Below are positions 1-8,116 of a DNA stretch of 64,000 bases, in pieces. Source of the stretch: Phycisphaerales bacterium (GTDB taxonomy: Bacteria; Planctomycetota; Phycisphaerae; Phycisphaerales; UBA1924); contig JAGQON010000003.1 of NCBI GenBank assembly GCA_020427395.1, positions 86,905 to 150,904 of the forward strand, in the 5' to 3' direction. The stretch's first letter is position 1. Each line of letters begins with the position of its first letter. Position numbers and translations under genes: made by a program. The notes beneath the pieces were generated by a model. That model did no database searches. It had not been told where the DNA came from and was given only the letters and a program-made list of their open reading frames with translations.

Positions 1-99
1 GACGCTGTAGAGCCCAACCTCGAGCCCCGAGCAGAACGCCGAGCCACCGATGCCGACGAGCACGAGCAGGGTCCACAGGATGTATTCGCTCGTGCTCAT
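1..99 (-). CDS. CNNM/CorC-type membrane protein, N-terminal fragment
   Basis: The first 33 codons of a gene that runs off the left edge. The visible peptide starts MSTSEYILWTLLVLVG and continues through one hydrophobic helix into AFCSGLEVGLYS. A small-residue run followed by SGLE/SASE-type residues is typical of the first helix of the DUF21 (CNNM) domain. Its ATG overlaps the TGA of the upstream gene in an ATGA tetranucleotide, so the two are probably translationally coupled. The neighbour is a full-length member of the same family, so this is likely a tandem paralogue. Only the first helix is visible, so the family call rests on that helix plus context. Confidence 0.6.
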   Translation of the reverse strand, partial: MSTSEYILWTLLVLVGIGGSAFCSGLEVGLYSV

Positions 100-1373
100 C
101 CTTCGATCCCGCCTTCCGACTCGGTGGAGATGACACGCAGCTCGATCCGATCGATCGCCCGCTCGTGCACCGACACGACCCGCATCTCAATCGAACCGGC
201 TACGGCGCGATCACCGACTTCGGGGATACGCCCGAGCAGGACCATCATCAGCCCGCCCAGCGTGTTGACATGCTTGGTGTGCTCGATGAGCGAGCGGTCC
301 TTGAACAGCATCGCCCAGTCGCGGATGTTCAGACGCCCGGGAACGAGCCAGCGTCCACCGCCCAGGTCCTCGATCGACTCGGCGGCGCTGTCCTGGGTCG
401 GCTCCAGTTCATCGAGCAGCTCGCGCAGGATATCGGCGATGGTGATGATGCCGCACACGCCGCCGTGCTCGTCGACACAGACCCCGACGCGGTGCCCAGA
501 CTCGCGGAGTTGCTCCATCAGCATGTCCAGGCGGGTCTGCTCGGGCACATACATGACCGGCTCGATGGCCTGGCGAAGCGGCGTCCCCTCGAAGACATCG
601 CGGGCATTGAGGATCCCCAGCAGCCCGTCGTCGAGGTCCCGCTCGCAGACAATCGTCCGGGTTCGACCGGTCCTCCGGCAGACCTCTGCGAGCTCTTCAT
701 GCCCGATGTCGGGTGTGACCCATTCCAGATCAACGCGGGGGGTCATCACCTGCTCAACCCGCAGCTGCCCCATCTCGACGATGGATGTCAGCACCAGCTG
801 CTCACCTTGGGCAAGCACACCCTCGCCCGCGCTCATCGAGATCAGGGAGGCCAACTGCTCAGCGTTGACCTCGTTCCCGCTCTCGCTTCCGGTGCTCGGA
901 GAAACAAGACGCGCCAGTGGTGCCACCACCCAGACATCAAGCACACGAAGCAATCCCGCGATCGGGCGACGGATCAGCAGGTGCGCCGGGGCGGCGATGC
1001 GAAGAAACAGCAGCGTGGCGCCCGACGCGAAGAGTTTGGCGAATACCTCTCCCATCAGGATAATCGCGGACAGCGAGACGACCGAGATGGTGATCCGCAT
1101 CAGGGTGGTGTCCGCGTGGAGCGTCAACACACTGGTGACAATGAAATAGCTGACATTGATCACCATATTCAGCAGCAGCACCTGCATCAGCAGCTCTCTG
1201 GGACGTGCCAGCAGTGCATCGACCATCTTGGCCAGGGTCGGGTTGCTCCGTCGGAGTGTCGCCCGCTGACCGTGCGTCACGCCGAAAAGCGCAGTCTCGG
1301 ATGCCGACGCGAAGGCCGACCCGACGAGCAGGACTGCCAGCACAATGACCAGTGGTGTATCGGATGCATCCAT
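96..1373 (-). CDS. CNNM/CorC (DUF21-CBS-CorC_HlyC) family membrane protein
   Basis: 425 residues in the classic order: an N-terminal DUF21 membrane domain with about four helices (residues 1-150, with the ASASETALFG motif in helix 1), a pair of CBS domains (about 205-325, beginning VMTPRVDLEWV and including a DEHGGVCGIIT motif), and a C-terminal CorC_HlyC domain (about 345-420, with WLVPGRLNIRDW and NTLGGLMM). Family members are inner-membrane proteins linked to Mg2+/Co2+ transport or its regulation, with CBS domains that bind adenine nucleotides; the ion handled here cannot be read from sequence. It lies 29 bases after the HscB-like gene and overlaps the next CNNM gene by 4 bases, suggesting a three-gene operon. 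Confidence 0.88.
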   Translation of the reverse strand: MDASDTPLVIVLAVLLVGSAFASASETALFGVTHGQRATLRRSNPTLAKMVDALLARPRELLMQVLLLNMVINVSYFIVTSVLTLHADTTLMRITISVVSLSAIILMGEVFAKLFASGATLLFLRIAAPAHLLIRRPIAGLLRVLDVWVVAPLARLVSPSTGSESGNEVNAEQLASLISMSAGEGVLAQGEQLVLTSIVEMGQLRVEQVMTPRVDLEWVTPDIGHEELAEVCRRTGRTRTIVCERDLDDGLLGILNARDVFEGTPLRQAIEPVMYVPEQTRLDMLMEQLRESGHRVGVCVDEHGGVCGIITIADILRELLDELEPTQDSAAESIEDLGGGRWLVPGRLNIRDWAMLFKDRSLIEHTKHVNTLGGLMMVLLGRIPEVGDRAVAGSIEMRVVSVHERAIDRIELRVISTESEGGIEG

Positions 1374-1402
1374 AAGCGGTGTGCGCCGTCGTCAAGACGG
1401 TT

Positions 1403-1936
1403 TCAGTCACGGAAATCGGCACGCGCGGGGTCGTACTCCGGGTCGAGTTGCTCGATCAGGCGTTCAATATACCGCCACGCGTTGAGCTGCACACGGATCG
1501 CTCGAAGCGACTCCGGATCGGGTTGCACATCGAGCTTTTCGAACATCGAGGCGACCTGTTCGCGGTGTTCCCGGCGCTGCTGCACACCCCACTGCTCCCA
1601 ATCCTCGCGTTCCGCCTCGCCGCCCGATTCGATGGCTTCCTCGATCTCCTGCCGCTGCATCATCATCTGCATCAGGAAACCGTCGGGCAGGTCTTTGCAC
1701 TCGGATGCACCCGGGCCGCCCAACAGGTCGAGGAGGACAATGGCCCGCTGTTCGTCATCGAGCAGGATCGCCCGGGCCTGATTGAGGGTAGAGGGATCGA
1801 TCTCGCTGCCCCCCGCATCGGGGTGGGCGTTTGCGAGTCGGGTGCGGTATGCACGCTCGATCGCGTCGCGGTCAATACGGTAATCTGGCGTCAAGCCGAG
1901 CACGGCAAACGGGTTGTCGGCAGACGGGTCTGGCAT
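1403..1936 (-). CDS. hscB: HscB-like J-domain co-chaperone for Fe-S cluster assembly
   Basis: 177 residues from the chosen ATG. An N-terminal J domain (NPFAVLGL...RAYRTRLANAHPD) carries the HPD tripeptide at residues 38-40. It is followed by a helical region with LPDGFLMQMM and LNAWRYIERLIEQLDPEYD, resembling the C-terminal scaffold-binding helices of HscB. HscB delivers the IscU scaffold to an Hsp70 and stimulates its ATPase. The frame stays open a further 17 codons upstream, but homologues begin close to the J domain, so I chose ATG 1936. No hscA or iscU is adjacent. A generic J-domain protein is the alternative; the C-terminal half favours HscB. Confidence 0.72.
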   Translation of the reverse strand: MPDPSADNPFAVLGLTPDYRIDRDAIERAYRTRLANAHPDAGGSEIDPSTLNQARAILLDDEQRAIVLLDLLGGPGASECKDLPDGFLMQMMMQRQEIEEAIESGGEAEREDWEQWGVQQRREHREQVASMFEKLDVQPDPESLRAIRVQLNAWRYIERLIEQLDPEYDPARADFRD

Positions 1937-2092
1937 CTGATCTATCGTAGTCGCGTTTTCGAGCCACCTGCTGCCCCCCCGTAACACGGGGTGATTTTCT
2001 CGTCGCGTATTGACGCGGCAGCCGATCTACGCGACGATGGTGTGTCAGACCGTCGTCCGTGACTTTCGTGGGCCACAGAAAGGCAACGCGGC

Positions 2093-2797
2093 ATGAGCAT
2101 GCATATCGGGATCGTTGGTGTGAGCCCCGAGGGTGCGGCGCTGTGCTATCAGCAGCTCTTCAGGCACGCCGCCATCATGCTCGAACCCCACCTGCACCCG
2201 GTGGTCAGCGTGCACAACATCCCGCTGGCGCAGTACATCGATGCCGTGCGCCGTGACGACTGGGTCCAGGTCGGCAAGCTGCTCAGCGAGTCCGCCCAGC
2301 GTCTGGCGAGTATCGGGGCGGAGTTCTGCTTTACCCCGGACAACGCGGTGCAGCACGCGATCCAGCTCGCCAAGGTCAACTCGTCCATCCCCTGGCTCAA
2401 GATGACCGATGCCGTGGCCGAACGCATTGTGGATGATCAACGAGCCACGGTGGGCGTGATCGGGACGAACTATGTCACCACTGGTTCAGCCTATCAGACC
2501 GGTCTCGGGATCAAGGGTGTCAAGCTTGTCCGTCCCAGCGATGACGACGCAGCCGAACTCGATCGGATTATCTTTACCGAACTTGTCTATGGCATCATCG
2601 AGGAAGAATCCCGCCAGAGCGTGCTGAGCATCATCCGGCGACTCTGCGACAAGGGCAGCGAGGGGATCATCCTTGGCTGCTCGGAAGCACCGCTGCTCGT
2701 CACACCCGACAACTGCGATGTGCCGCTCTACAACGCCTCGGACATCATGGCCGAGTGCGCGCTGCGACACGCTATCAGTTCTCGCACCGCTTCATAA
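2093..2797 (+). CDS. aspartate/glutamate racemase family protein lacking the first catalytic cysteine
   Basis: 234 residues with the Asp/Glu racemase (PLP-independent) fold: N-terminal MHIGIVGVSPEG, a central FTPDNAVQH segment and a C-terminal GIILGCSEAPLLV. The family uses two cysteines, one before an N-T-x-H motif in the first half and one in LGCTE in the second. Here the second is present (C196 in LGCSE), but the position expected for the first is aspartate (D83 in TPDNA). The nearest cysteine, C79, lies four residues earlier. A one-base acid/base mechanism, altered substrate choice or loss of racemase activity are all possible. Its 3' end overlaps the convergent hydrolase gene by 23 bases. 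Confidence 0.78.
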   Translation: MSMHIGIVGVSPEGAALCYQQLFRHAAIMLEPHLHPVVSVHNIPLAQYIDAVRRDDWVQVGKLLSESAQRLASIGAEFCFTPDNAVQHAIQLAKVNSSIPWLKMTDAVAERIVDDQRATVGVIGTNYVTTGSAYQTGLGIKGVKLVRPSDDDAAELDRIIFTELVYGIIEEESRQSVLSIIRRLCDKGSEGIILGCSEAPLLVTPDNCDVPLYNASDIMAECALRHAISSRTAS

Positions 2798-3686
2798 ACG
2801 CGGATACCGCCGCCCGCCCCTGCTGGGCGTAGACCTCGTCAGTCCAAAGATTGTTGTGACCACCGCCCTCGATGGTGCACAGCTGTGCGTCAGGCGCGGC
2901 GTGCTGGACCGCGATCGAGTCCTCGATCGGGCTCACCGGGTCCTGGTCGCCGTGGATCAGCAGCAGCGGCACGCGGATCTTGGGTGCGATCTCCACGCGA
3001 TCGAAGCCGCGCCACTTCGCACCCACTCCGAGCTTCATCCCGATGAGCGCCATCGCCGACGCGAGGTTGATGCGGTGCGGCATGCCCCGCAGCGCCAGGA
3101 CCGCCCGAGCAGGTGTGATCGGCTTGGCATACAACGCTTCGCAGATCACGCCCCGGATTGGATACTGGCCTTGCGATGAGGCACAGATCGCCAGCGAGAT
3201 GCCGGCCCCCATCGACCAGCCGAAGAGGATGATGGGCTGATTGTCAATGCGCAGCTCTTCGAGCAACGCCCGGGCGATCAGGTGCTCGTCGGCCCCCATG
3301 CGGGCGTACCCGGGTGCATCGCCGTGGCCCGGGAGGTCCCAGGCGACGATCCGGGACGCCTCGTCGGCGACCGACTGGAGTCGTTTGAGGGCACCCTGTT
3401 TGCTTGAACCCCAGCCGTGTGTCATCAGGACGACCGGACCCGATGGATCGCGCCCTTGCATGTCCCAGATCGGGATGATGCCGTGCTTGGTGGTCAGTTC
3501 TCGTGCTTCGTAGGCGAGTGGCTCATCGAGCTCGCCGGGGTCGCCGGGCTGCCCACGGGAAACAGACCAGGCGTAGGTGCGCCTCGGCGGGTGTGTCAGC
3601 AGATAGGCGGTGTACACGATCAGCACGATCGTCGAGACGACGAACCCGATGGCGAGGATCTGGATGAGACCGAGCAGTGGCGGCAC
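2775..3686 (-). CDS. membrane-anchored alpha/beta hydrolase (serine aminopeptidase S33-like)
   Basis: 303 residues from a GTG start. One N-terminal transmembrane helix (about residues 5-30) is followed by an alpha/beta hydrolase: oxyanion-type HGWGSSK, nucleophile elbow GWSMGAG (serine), an acid in LIHGDQDPVSP and the histidine in GGGHNN. The triad is therefore complete. This subfamily resembles Bem46/monoacylglycerol-lipase-like hydrolases; the substrate is unknown. It starts 21 bases after the site-2 protease stop on the same strand, so the two are probably co-transcribed. Confidence 0.85.
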   Translation of the reverse strand: MPPLLGLIQILAIGFVVSTIVLIVYTAYLLTHPPRRTYAWSVSRGQPGDPGELDEPLAYEARELTTKHGIIPIWDMQGRDPSGPVVLMTHGWGSSKQGALKRLQSVADEASRIVAWDLPGHGDAPGYARMGADEHLIARALLEELRIDNQPIILFGWSMGAGISLAICASSQGQYPIRGVICEALYAKPITPARAVLALRGMPHRINLASAMALIGMKLGVGAKWRGFDRVEIAPKIRVPLLLIHGDQDPVSPIEDSIAVQHAAPDAQLCTIEGGGHNNLWTDEVYAQQGRAAVSAFMKRCEN

Positions 3687-3707
3687 GCGATCATCGTACC
3701 CGCGATA

Positions 3708-5879
3708 TCAGACGCCGAAGATGGTCTTGATGTCGTTGAAGGTCACATAGAGGAACATGGCTCCGATGAATACGAGCCCGGCCATCGTCGTGATGTTCTG
3801 CACCGCGATGGGTACGGGTCGACCCCGGATCCACTCGTAGCAGAGCATCAGGAACTGCCCGCCATCCACGATGGGCAGGGGCAGGAAGTTGATGACCGCG
3901 AGGTTGATCGAGATCAGGGCCATGAAGAACAGGACCCAGATGAAGCCCTGCGAGGCGATCTGCGTGCCCAGGTGGGCGATGCCCACCGGGCCCTTGAGGT
4001 GCTTGACCTGCACCGAGCCCTGGAAGAGGCGCAGGAAGGTCAGGTAGGTCTGGAGCATGACACGCCGCGACTCGGCGATGCCCCGCTCGATCGCGGCGAC
4101 CGCGCCGGGCGACTTATCGATCACCTGATCGGGTTTGAAGAGCTGCGTGATCGCAGCCCCACCTGGGAGCGACCAGCCAAGCTCGCGGAGCGCATCGAGA
4201 TCGGCGCGGGTGAGCTGCCAGTCCTTGGTGGTGGTCGGGACCGAACCGTCGGGCTGGCGGGGCAGTGGTAGTTCGAGGGTGACGGGGACGCTGAAGGCCT
4301 CTGCGCCTTGTGCGTAGGCGTCGTTGGTGTTGGCAATGATGGCATCGACAACGGCGCGCAGATCCGAGATTGGTTCCTCACCAATACGGGTGATGCGAGA
4401 GCCGGGGTACTCGATCAGATCCTGTGCCGGTGTCGCGACGGGTTGGGGCGTGTAATCGGGATCATTGAGCCATCGCTGCTCGTCAATCTCCGCCACCGCG
4501 ACAGGCTCATGCACGAATGGTGCGTAGCCGGTGCTCATCGCCGGGTAGAAGCCGATCGTCCCGTCACGCTGGACCTGCACATCCAGATCGATCCGGTCGT
4601 AGCTGCCCTCGGCGTTGGCACGGAGCACGCTGATGCCCAGTTGCTTGCCCGCGTTGGATTGCACGATCTGGATGCCGCGATCGATGTCGGGGAACTCGGC
4701 GCTGCCAATCCGTGCGAATATGTCGCCGGGCATCAGGCCCTGCTTGGTGTCTTCGGTCGAAGCATTGGGGTTGACCATCATGACACCGCTGAGTCCCAGC
4801 ACATGCTGGATCGAAGCCAGTCCGTCGGTGGTGCTGACGACGCCGCGCTGGAGTTCACGCACGGGCTGCACGCTGGATGTGATCTGCTGCTGCCCGCGAG
4901 CGATGGTGATCTCGAATGACTGCCCGTTTGATTCGCCGGCCGCATCGAGCAAATCGAGCGGCGAGCCAGCCGAAGCATCACCGATGCGTTCGAGGCGGTC
5001 CTCCGGCTCAAGACCAGCGAGCCCGTACTGGGCGGCACTCATCTCGATGCCACGCTTGGATCGTTCATCGACTGGCTCGATGACCGAGGTCGACATCGGC
5101 GGATCGATCTGGATACCGAGCAACCCGGAGGTCGCGCTCTTGATTGGCTCGGCGTTGAACTCGATCGGGCCGTCCACGCCGTCGCGTTCGACGAAGATCG
5201 AAACCGGGGTGCCCTTGCGCGACATGGCGATCTCGGGGAGAATGTGCTCGAAGGAGTACATCTTCTTGCCGTTGATCTGGGTGATGCGATCGCCCCGCTT
5301 GATTCCGGGATCGATGTCGTCGCGGTTGACGGGCGTGGCCATCGCGGCCGGGCCCTCGGGCACGACATAGCCCACGCGGGCGGGGAAGACTTTGAGCCCG
5401 GCGCTGAAGACGATGATGAAGAGGATGGCCGCGGAGATCACATTGAGGATGACGCCCGCGCTGATGACCACCATGCGCTTGGGGACCGAGCAGTTCTGGT
5501 ACGAGTCGGGCTCGCTCGAGACGGCGTCGGGGTTGAGGTCCTCCTGCCCGAGCATCTTCACATAGCCGCCCAGTGGCAGCCACGAGAGGCGGTACTCCGT
5601 AGGGCTGATCTGCTTGTGGAGTTCCTCGGTCTGGGCCGTATTGAGCCCGTATGCACGCTTGAGGTACTCGCGTTCGGAGGAACCACGCCGGAATCCGATA
5701 CCTTTGCGGTAAGAGCAGGCGATCTGCCCGAAGCCAATCGAGAACGCCAGCACGCGGATACCCGCCCACTTGGCGGCCACGAAGTGCCCCAGCTCGTGGA
5801 TAAAGATGATGAACCCGAAGCCGGCGGCGATCACCAGAAAGTTCGCGAGGGTCCCCAGCGGGCCCGGCAGATCAAACAT
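3708..5879 (-). CDS. rseP: RseP-type site-2 metalloprotease with four PDZ-like modules
   Basis: 723 residues from ATG 5879, which has AGGAG seven bases upstream; the open frame extends 15 codons further but without such a site. The first transmembrane helix holds the zinc motif HELGH (about residues 27-31), and the C-terminal membrane part holds INFLPLPIVDGGQ, equivalent to the NxxPxPxLDGG motif. These define an M50 intramembrane protease that cleaves anti-sigma factors or signal-peptide remnants. The E. coli protein is about 450 residues with two PDZ domains. Here the periplasmic region is much longer and shows four PDZ-like signatures: IKRGDRITQING, LEPEDRLERIG, LMPGDIFARIG and YPGSRITRIGEEPI. 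The hydrolase gene follows 21 bases downstream. Confidence 0.92.
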   Translation of the reverse strand: MFDLPGPLGTLANFLVIAAGFGFIIFIHELGHFVAAKWAGIRVLAFSIGFGQIACSYRKGIGFRRGSSEREYLKRAYGLNTAQTEELHKQISPTEYRLSWLPLGGYVKMLGQEDLNPDAVSSEPDSYQNCSVPKRMVVISAGVILNVISAAILFIIVFSAGLKVFPARVGYVVPEGPAAMATPVNRDDIDPGIKRGDRITQINGKKMYSFEHILPEIAMSRKGTPVSIFVERDGVDGPIEFNAEPIKSATSGLLGIQIDPPMSTSVIEPVDERSKRGIEMSAAQYGLAGLEPEDRLERIGDASAGSPLDLLDAAGESNGQSFEITIARGQQQITSSVQPVRELQRGVVSTTDGLASIQHVLGLSGVMMVNPNASTEDTKQGLMPGDIFARIGSAEFPDIDRGIQIVQSNAGKQLGISVLRANAEGSYDRIDLDVQVQRDGTIGFYPAMSTGYAPFVHEPVAVAEIDEQRWLNDPDYTPQPVATPAQDLIEYPGSRITRIGEEPISDLRAVVDAIIANTNDAYAQGAEAFSVPVTLELPLPRQPDGSVPTTTKDWQLTRADLDALRELGWSLPGGAAITQLFKPDQVIDKSPGAVAAIERGIAESRRVMLQTYLTFLRLFQGSVQVKHLKGPVGIAHLGTQIASQGFIWVLFFMALISINLAVINFLPLPIVDGGQFLMLCYEWIRGRPVPIAVQNITTMAGLVFIGAMFLYVTFNDIKTIFGV

Positions 5880-5973
5880 GCAATGCTCCTGGGCGAGTGT
5901 CGCCCGAAAAAGTCGCTCGTGCACAGTCTATCGGCTACTTACGCGTTTGAGCGTTCTGAGATCGCAAAGAACA

Positions 5974-5999
5974 GCACGCCCCGGGGTCACGGGGCGTGC
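5974..5999 (-). terminator. GC-rich hairpin terminator after the redoxin gene
   Basis: A perfect 9-bp stem, GCACGCCCC/GGGGCGTGC, with an 8-base loop. Read on the minus strand it is followed by TGTTCTTTG, a weak T-rich tract. It sits between the stop of the redoxin gene and the start of the protease gene on the same strand, so it likely ends the upstream transcript. The same stem sequence recurs in the terminator at 32899. Confidence 0.6.
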
Positions 6000-6054
6000 G
6001 TCAGGAGAGAGTACGAAAAAGTACTGATGCTTCGGCGGTTATGCCGGTGTGTGA

Positions 6055-6687
6055 TCAGTATTTCACGCCGCAGCCGTAGGCCTTGGTCTGTGTGGTAGTC
6101 ACGGTCTCGCCCGCGAGGACCTGCTGGAGGGCGTTGCGGACATAGTTGACATCGCCGGGCATGGCGGCGTCGTTGCGGTTGTCGATGGCACCATGGTAAC
6201 GGAGCACGCCCTGCGCGTCGATGACATACATCTCGGGGGTGCGCTTGGCGTTGTAGCTCATGCCGACCTTGCCGGTGTCATCGAGCAGGATGGCGGTGTT
6301 GATGCCCCAATCCGCGGCGGCCTGCTTGTTGCGCTCCACGCCGGTGCTCGGGTGCCCCTTACGCCCGGAGTTGATGCGCAGCCAGACGACGGGCTGATCC
6401 TTCATCTCGTCCTGGATCGCCAGCATGGTGCCGGTGTCCTCGCGGTAATGCTTCTTGACGAACGGGCACTCCGGGCTGAACCACTCGAGCACGACGGTCT
6501 TGCCTTGCTTGGTGTACTCCGAGAGGGTGTGCTCCTTGCCGTCGGTATCGACGAGCGTGAAATCGGGTGCCTTGGCACCGATCTCTCCCGGCTTGGCCTG
6601 CTCGAGCGAACCTGCCCCGAGCATCGACCCGGTGACTGCGGCGCCGAGTGCGAACAGTGCGGCGCGGGATTTGGTCATCTTGATCAT
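6055..6687 (-). CDS. exported redoxin (AhpC/TSA-thioredoxin fold) protein
   Basis: 210 residues with an N-terminal export signal (basic start, hydrophobic helix to about residue 24) and a redoxin domain: GAKAPDFTLVDTDGKEHTLSEY, then VVLEWFSPECPFVKKHY. The only active-site cysteine is C74 in the ECPFVKKHY motif, the form seen in a redoxin subfamily common in planctomycetes and unlike the CxxC of true thioredoxins. It probably acts on envelope thiols or peroxides. ATG 6687 has AGGAG eight bases upstream. It follows the DsbD N-domain gene by 21 bases, forming a two-gene envelope redox operon. Confidence 0.85.
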   Translation of the reverse strand: MIKMTKSRAALFALGAAVTGSMLGAGSLEQAKPGEIGAKAPDFTLVDTDGKEHTLSEYTKQGKTVVLEWFSPECPFVKKHYREDTGTMLAIQDEMKDQPVVWLRINSGRKGHPSTGVERNKQAAADWGINTAILLDDTGKVGMSYNAKRTPEMYVIDAQGVLRYHGAIDNRNDAAMPGDVNYVRNALQQVLAGETVTTTQTKAYGCGVKY

Positions 6688-6708
6688 GGTCTGTACTCCT
6701 TGACGGTG

Positions 6709-7527
6709 TCAGGGTGCGGTTTCATGGATGTCAAAGTGCAGCTCGCCCTGTTTGGTCATCACGCGGAGACGACCCGAGAGCACCTTGTTCTCAGTTATAT
6801 TGAATCGGATTTCAAGCCGATTCCCGTTGGCCGCCGCGTCCTTGATGGGATCGAGCAGCGCTGTGCATTCGTTGTTGGGGTAGAACTCGATGCGGGTTGC
6901 GTCGCGATGCATGACCGCGGCCGCGGAGGTGATCCACTGCAAACGCACCGCGTGATCCTTTGCATCGAACGGCTCGGGGCGTTTCTTGTAGATCCCCTCG
7001 ATCCGGTCGTGCTCGCTGGTCGCGACGGGCGTGGTGCTGCTCGCGACGATCTGCATGGCGGTGGTCGTACTGCCCTTGCCGGGCAGGCAGAGCTCGTCGC
7101 AGACGAGGAAGTTGGTATCGATGTTGAACACCACCAGGCCGGGCTCGGCATCGCTCTTGACGATGAACGGCACGATCACGGTTTCCGTACCCTCGTAGGT
7201 GTGATCGAGGATGTCGCCCTTCTGTAGATACCGCTTGGGCGAGGGCCAGATCGGGTCTTTGAGTTCGATGGTGTCCGGGGCGTCGATCTTGAAGCTGATG
7301 CCGTAGCCGGTATCCGAAACGCCGGGCCAGTAGGTGTGCCAGCCATCCTCGACGATGATGTCGATGGCCAGCAGCCCGCGATCGCCCGCGTGCATCTGTT
7401 CAAAGTCGCTCGATGCCCGGATCGCGACATATTCCGAGCCGCCCATCGGCTGGGCCTGCGCAGACGCGATCGCACCCGCGATGGTTACGGCGGCGAGTCT
7501 GCACATGGATGGCTGAAAATGGGACAA
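6709..7527 (-). CDS. exported DsbD N-terminal-domain-like protein (DsbC/ScsB type)
   Basis: About 272 residues from the start chosen. After a signal peptide ending near SAQA it has the hallmarks of the DsbD alpha/ScsB N-terminal domain: GWHTYWPGVSDTGYG, a central PIWPSPKRYLQ, and FLVCDELCLPGKG with two cysteines. In DsbD this domain passes electrons to periplasmic partners, but here the transmembrane and thioredoxin domains are absent, so it must receive electrons from another protein. The start is decided by AGGAG six bases before a TTG at 7527; the ATG at 7506 lacks a ribosome site, and the frame stays open upstream to 7737 without signal-peptide logic. The redoxin gene lies immediately downstream. 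Confidence 0.75.
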   Translation of the reverse strand: MSHFQPSMCRLAAVTIAGAIASAQAQPMGGSEYVAIRASSDFEQMHAGDRGLLAIDIIVEDGWHTYWPGVSDTGYGISFKIDAPDTIELKDPIWPSPKRYLQKGDILDHTYEGTETVIVPFIVKSDAEPGLVVFNIDTNFLVCDELCLPGKGSTTTAMQIVASSTTPVATSEHDRIEGIYKKRPEPFDAKDHAVRLQWITSAAAVMHRDATRIEFYPNNECTALLDPIKDAAANGNRLEIRFNITENKVLSGRLRVMTKQGELHFDIHETAP

Positions 7528-7618
7528 TCGAGACTCCTGATCGGGCTCATAGGCCTGCTTGGGCGAATCCTTGGTCGCCCACAAGCTGAACGCCCGATTG
7601 CATATACTTATTGACACA

Positions 7619-8116
7619 ATGGGAAAAAAGATGCACAAAGCACGAACGAAGACGCCGCTGACCCTGCTCTGCACCCTGATTTTCGGGGTGCTCCTGCTGC
7701 CCAATATCGGGTGTGCCCGCTCGAACATCTCCGACAAGAAGATCCAGTTTATCGACTTGTCGCGGGCGGTTGAGCTCTACGAACAACAGCAGCGAGAGAA
7801 CGACACCGCCCTCTTCATCGATGCCCGCAAACCCGAGCGATTCGCCGAGGGGCACATCCCCGGTGCACGCAACATGCGGACGCCGGATGTCGACCTTCGC
7901 TACGGCACGGACCCGGCACTGGAACGGTACAAGAATCTGATCGTGTACGGCGAGAACCCGGGCACCGCCACCGTGAATGCGATGGCCAAGCGCCTCATCG
8001 AGGCGGGGTACAACGGTTTCGTCAAGAAACGCGTGAAGGTCTACCCTGGTGGCTGGCAGGAATGGGAGATCACCGGCCTGCCCGTTGAAGCCGACAAGAG
8101 CGCGGACGATCAATGA
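7619..8116 (+). CDS. rhodanese-fold lipoprotein lacking the catalytic cysteine
   Basis: 165 residues from ATG 7619 (an in-frame ATG at 7631 is possible). A hydrophobic signal ends at a loose lipobox (LLPNIGC, C32), suggesting lipid anchoring. The rhodanese domain shows ALFIDARKPERFAEGHIPGARN near its N-terminus and PGGWQEWEITGLP at the end. The active-site loop that normally reads YC-x-x-G-x-R-S is YGENPGTAT here, with glycine 111 where cysteine belongs, so sulphur transfer is not expected. It may act as a binding scaffold or phosphatase-like fold. Its TGA overlaps the deoC ATG (ATGA), and it is divergent from the redox pair. Confidence 0.78.
   Translation: MGKKMHKARTKTPLTLLCTLIFGVLLLPNIGCARSNISDKKIQFIDLSRAVELYEQQQRENDTALFIDARKPERFAEGHIPGARNMRTPDVDLRYGTDPALERYKNLIVYGENPGTATVNAMAKRLIEAGYNGFVKKRVKVYPGGWQEWEITGLPVEADKSADDQ

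Noticed and set aside
165..1781. Long open frame on the plus strand opposite the CNNM and HscB genes
   Set aside because: It crosses two well-supported minus-strand genes, has a His/Gln/Arg-rich composition typical of antisense reading in G+C-rich DNA, and no recognisable domain.
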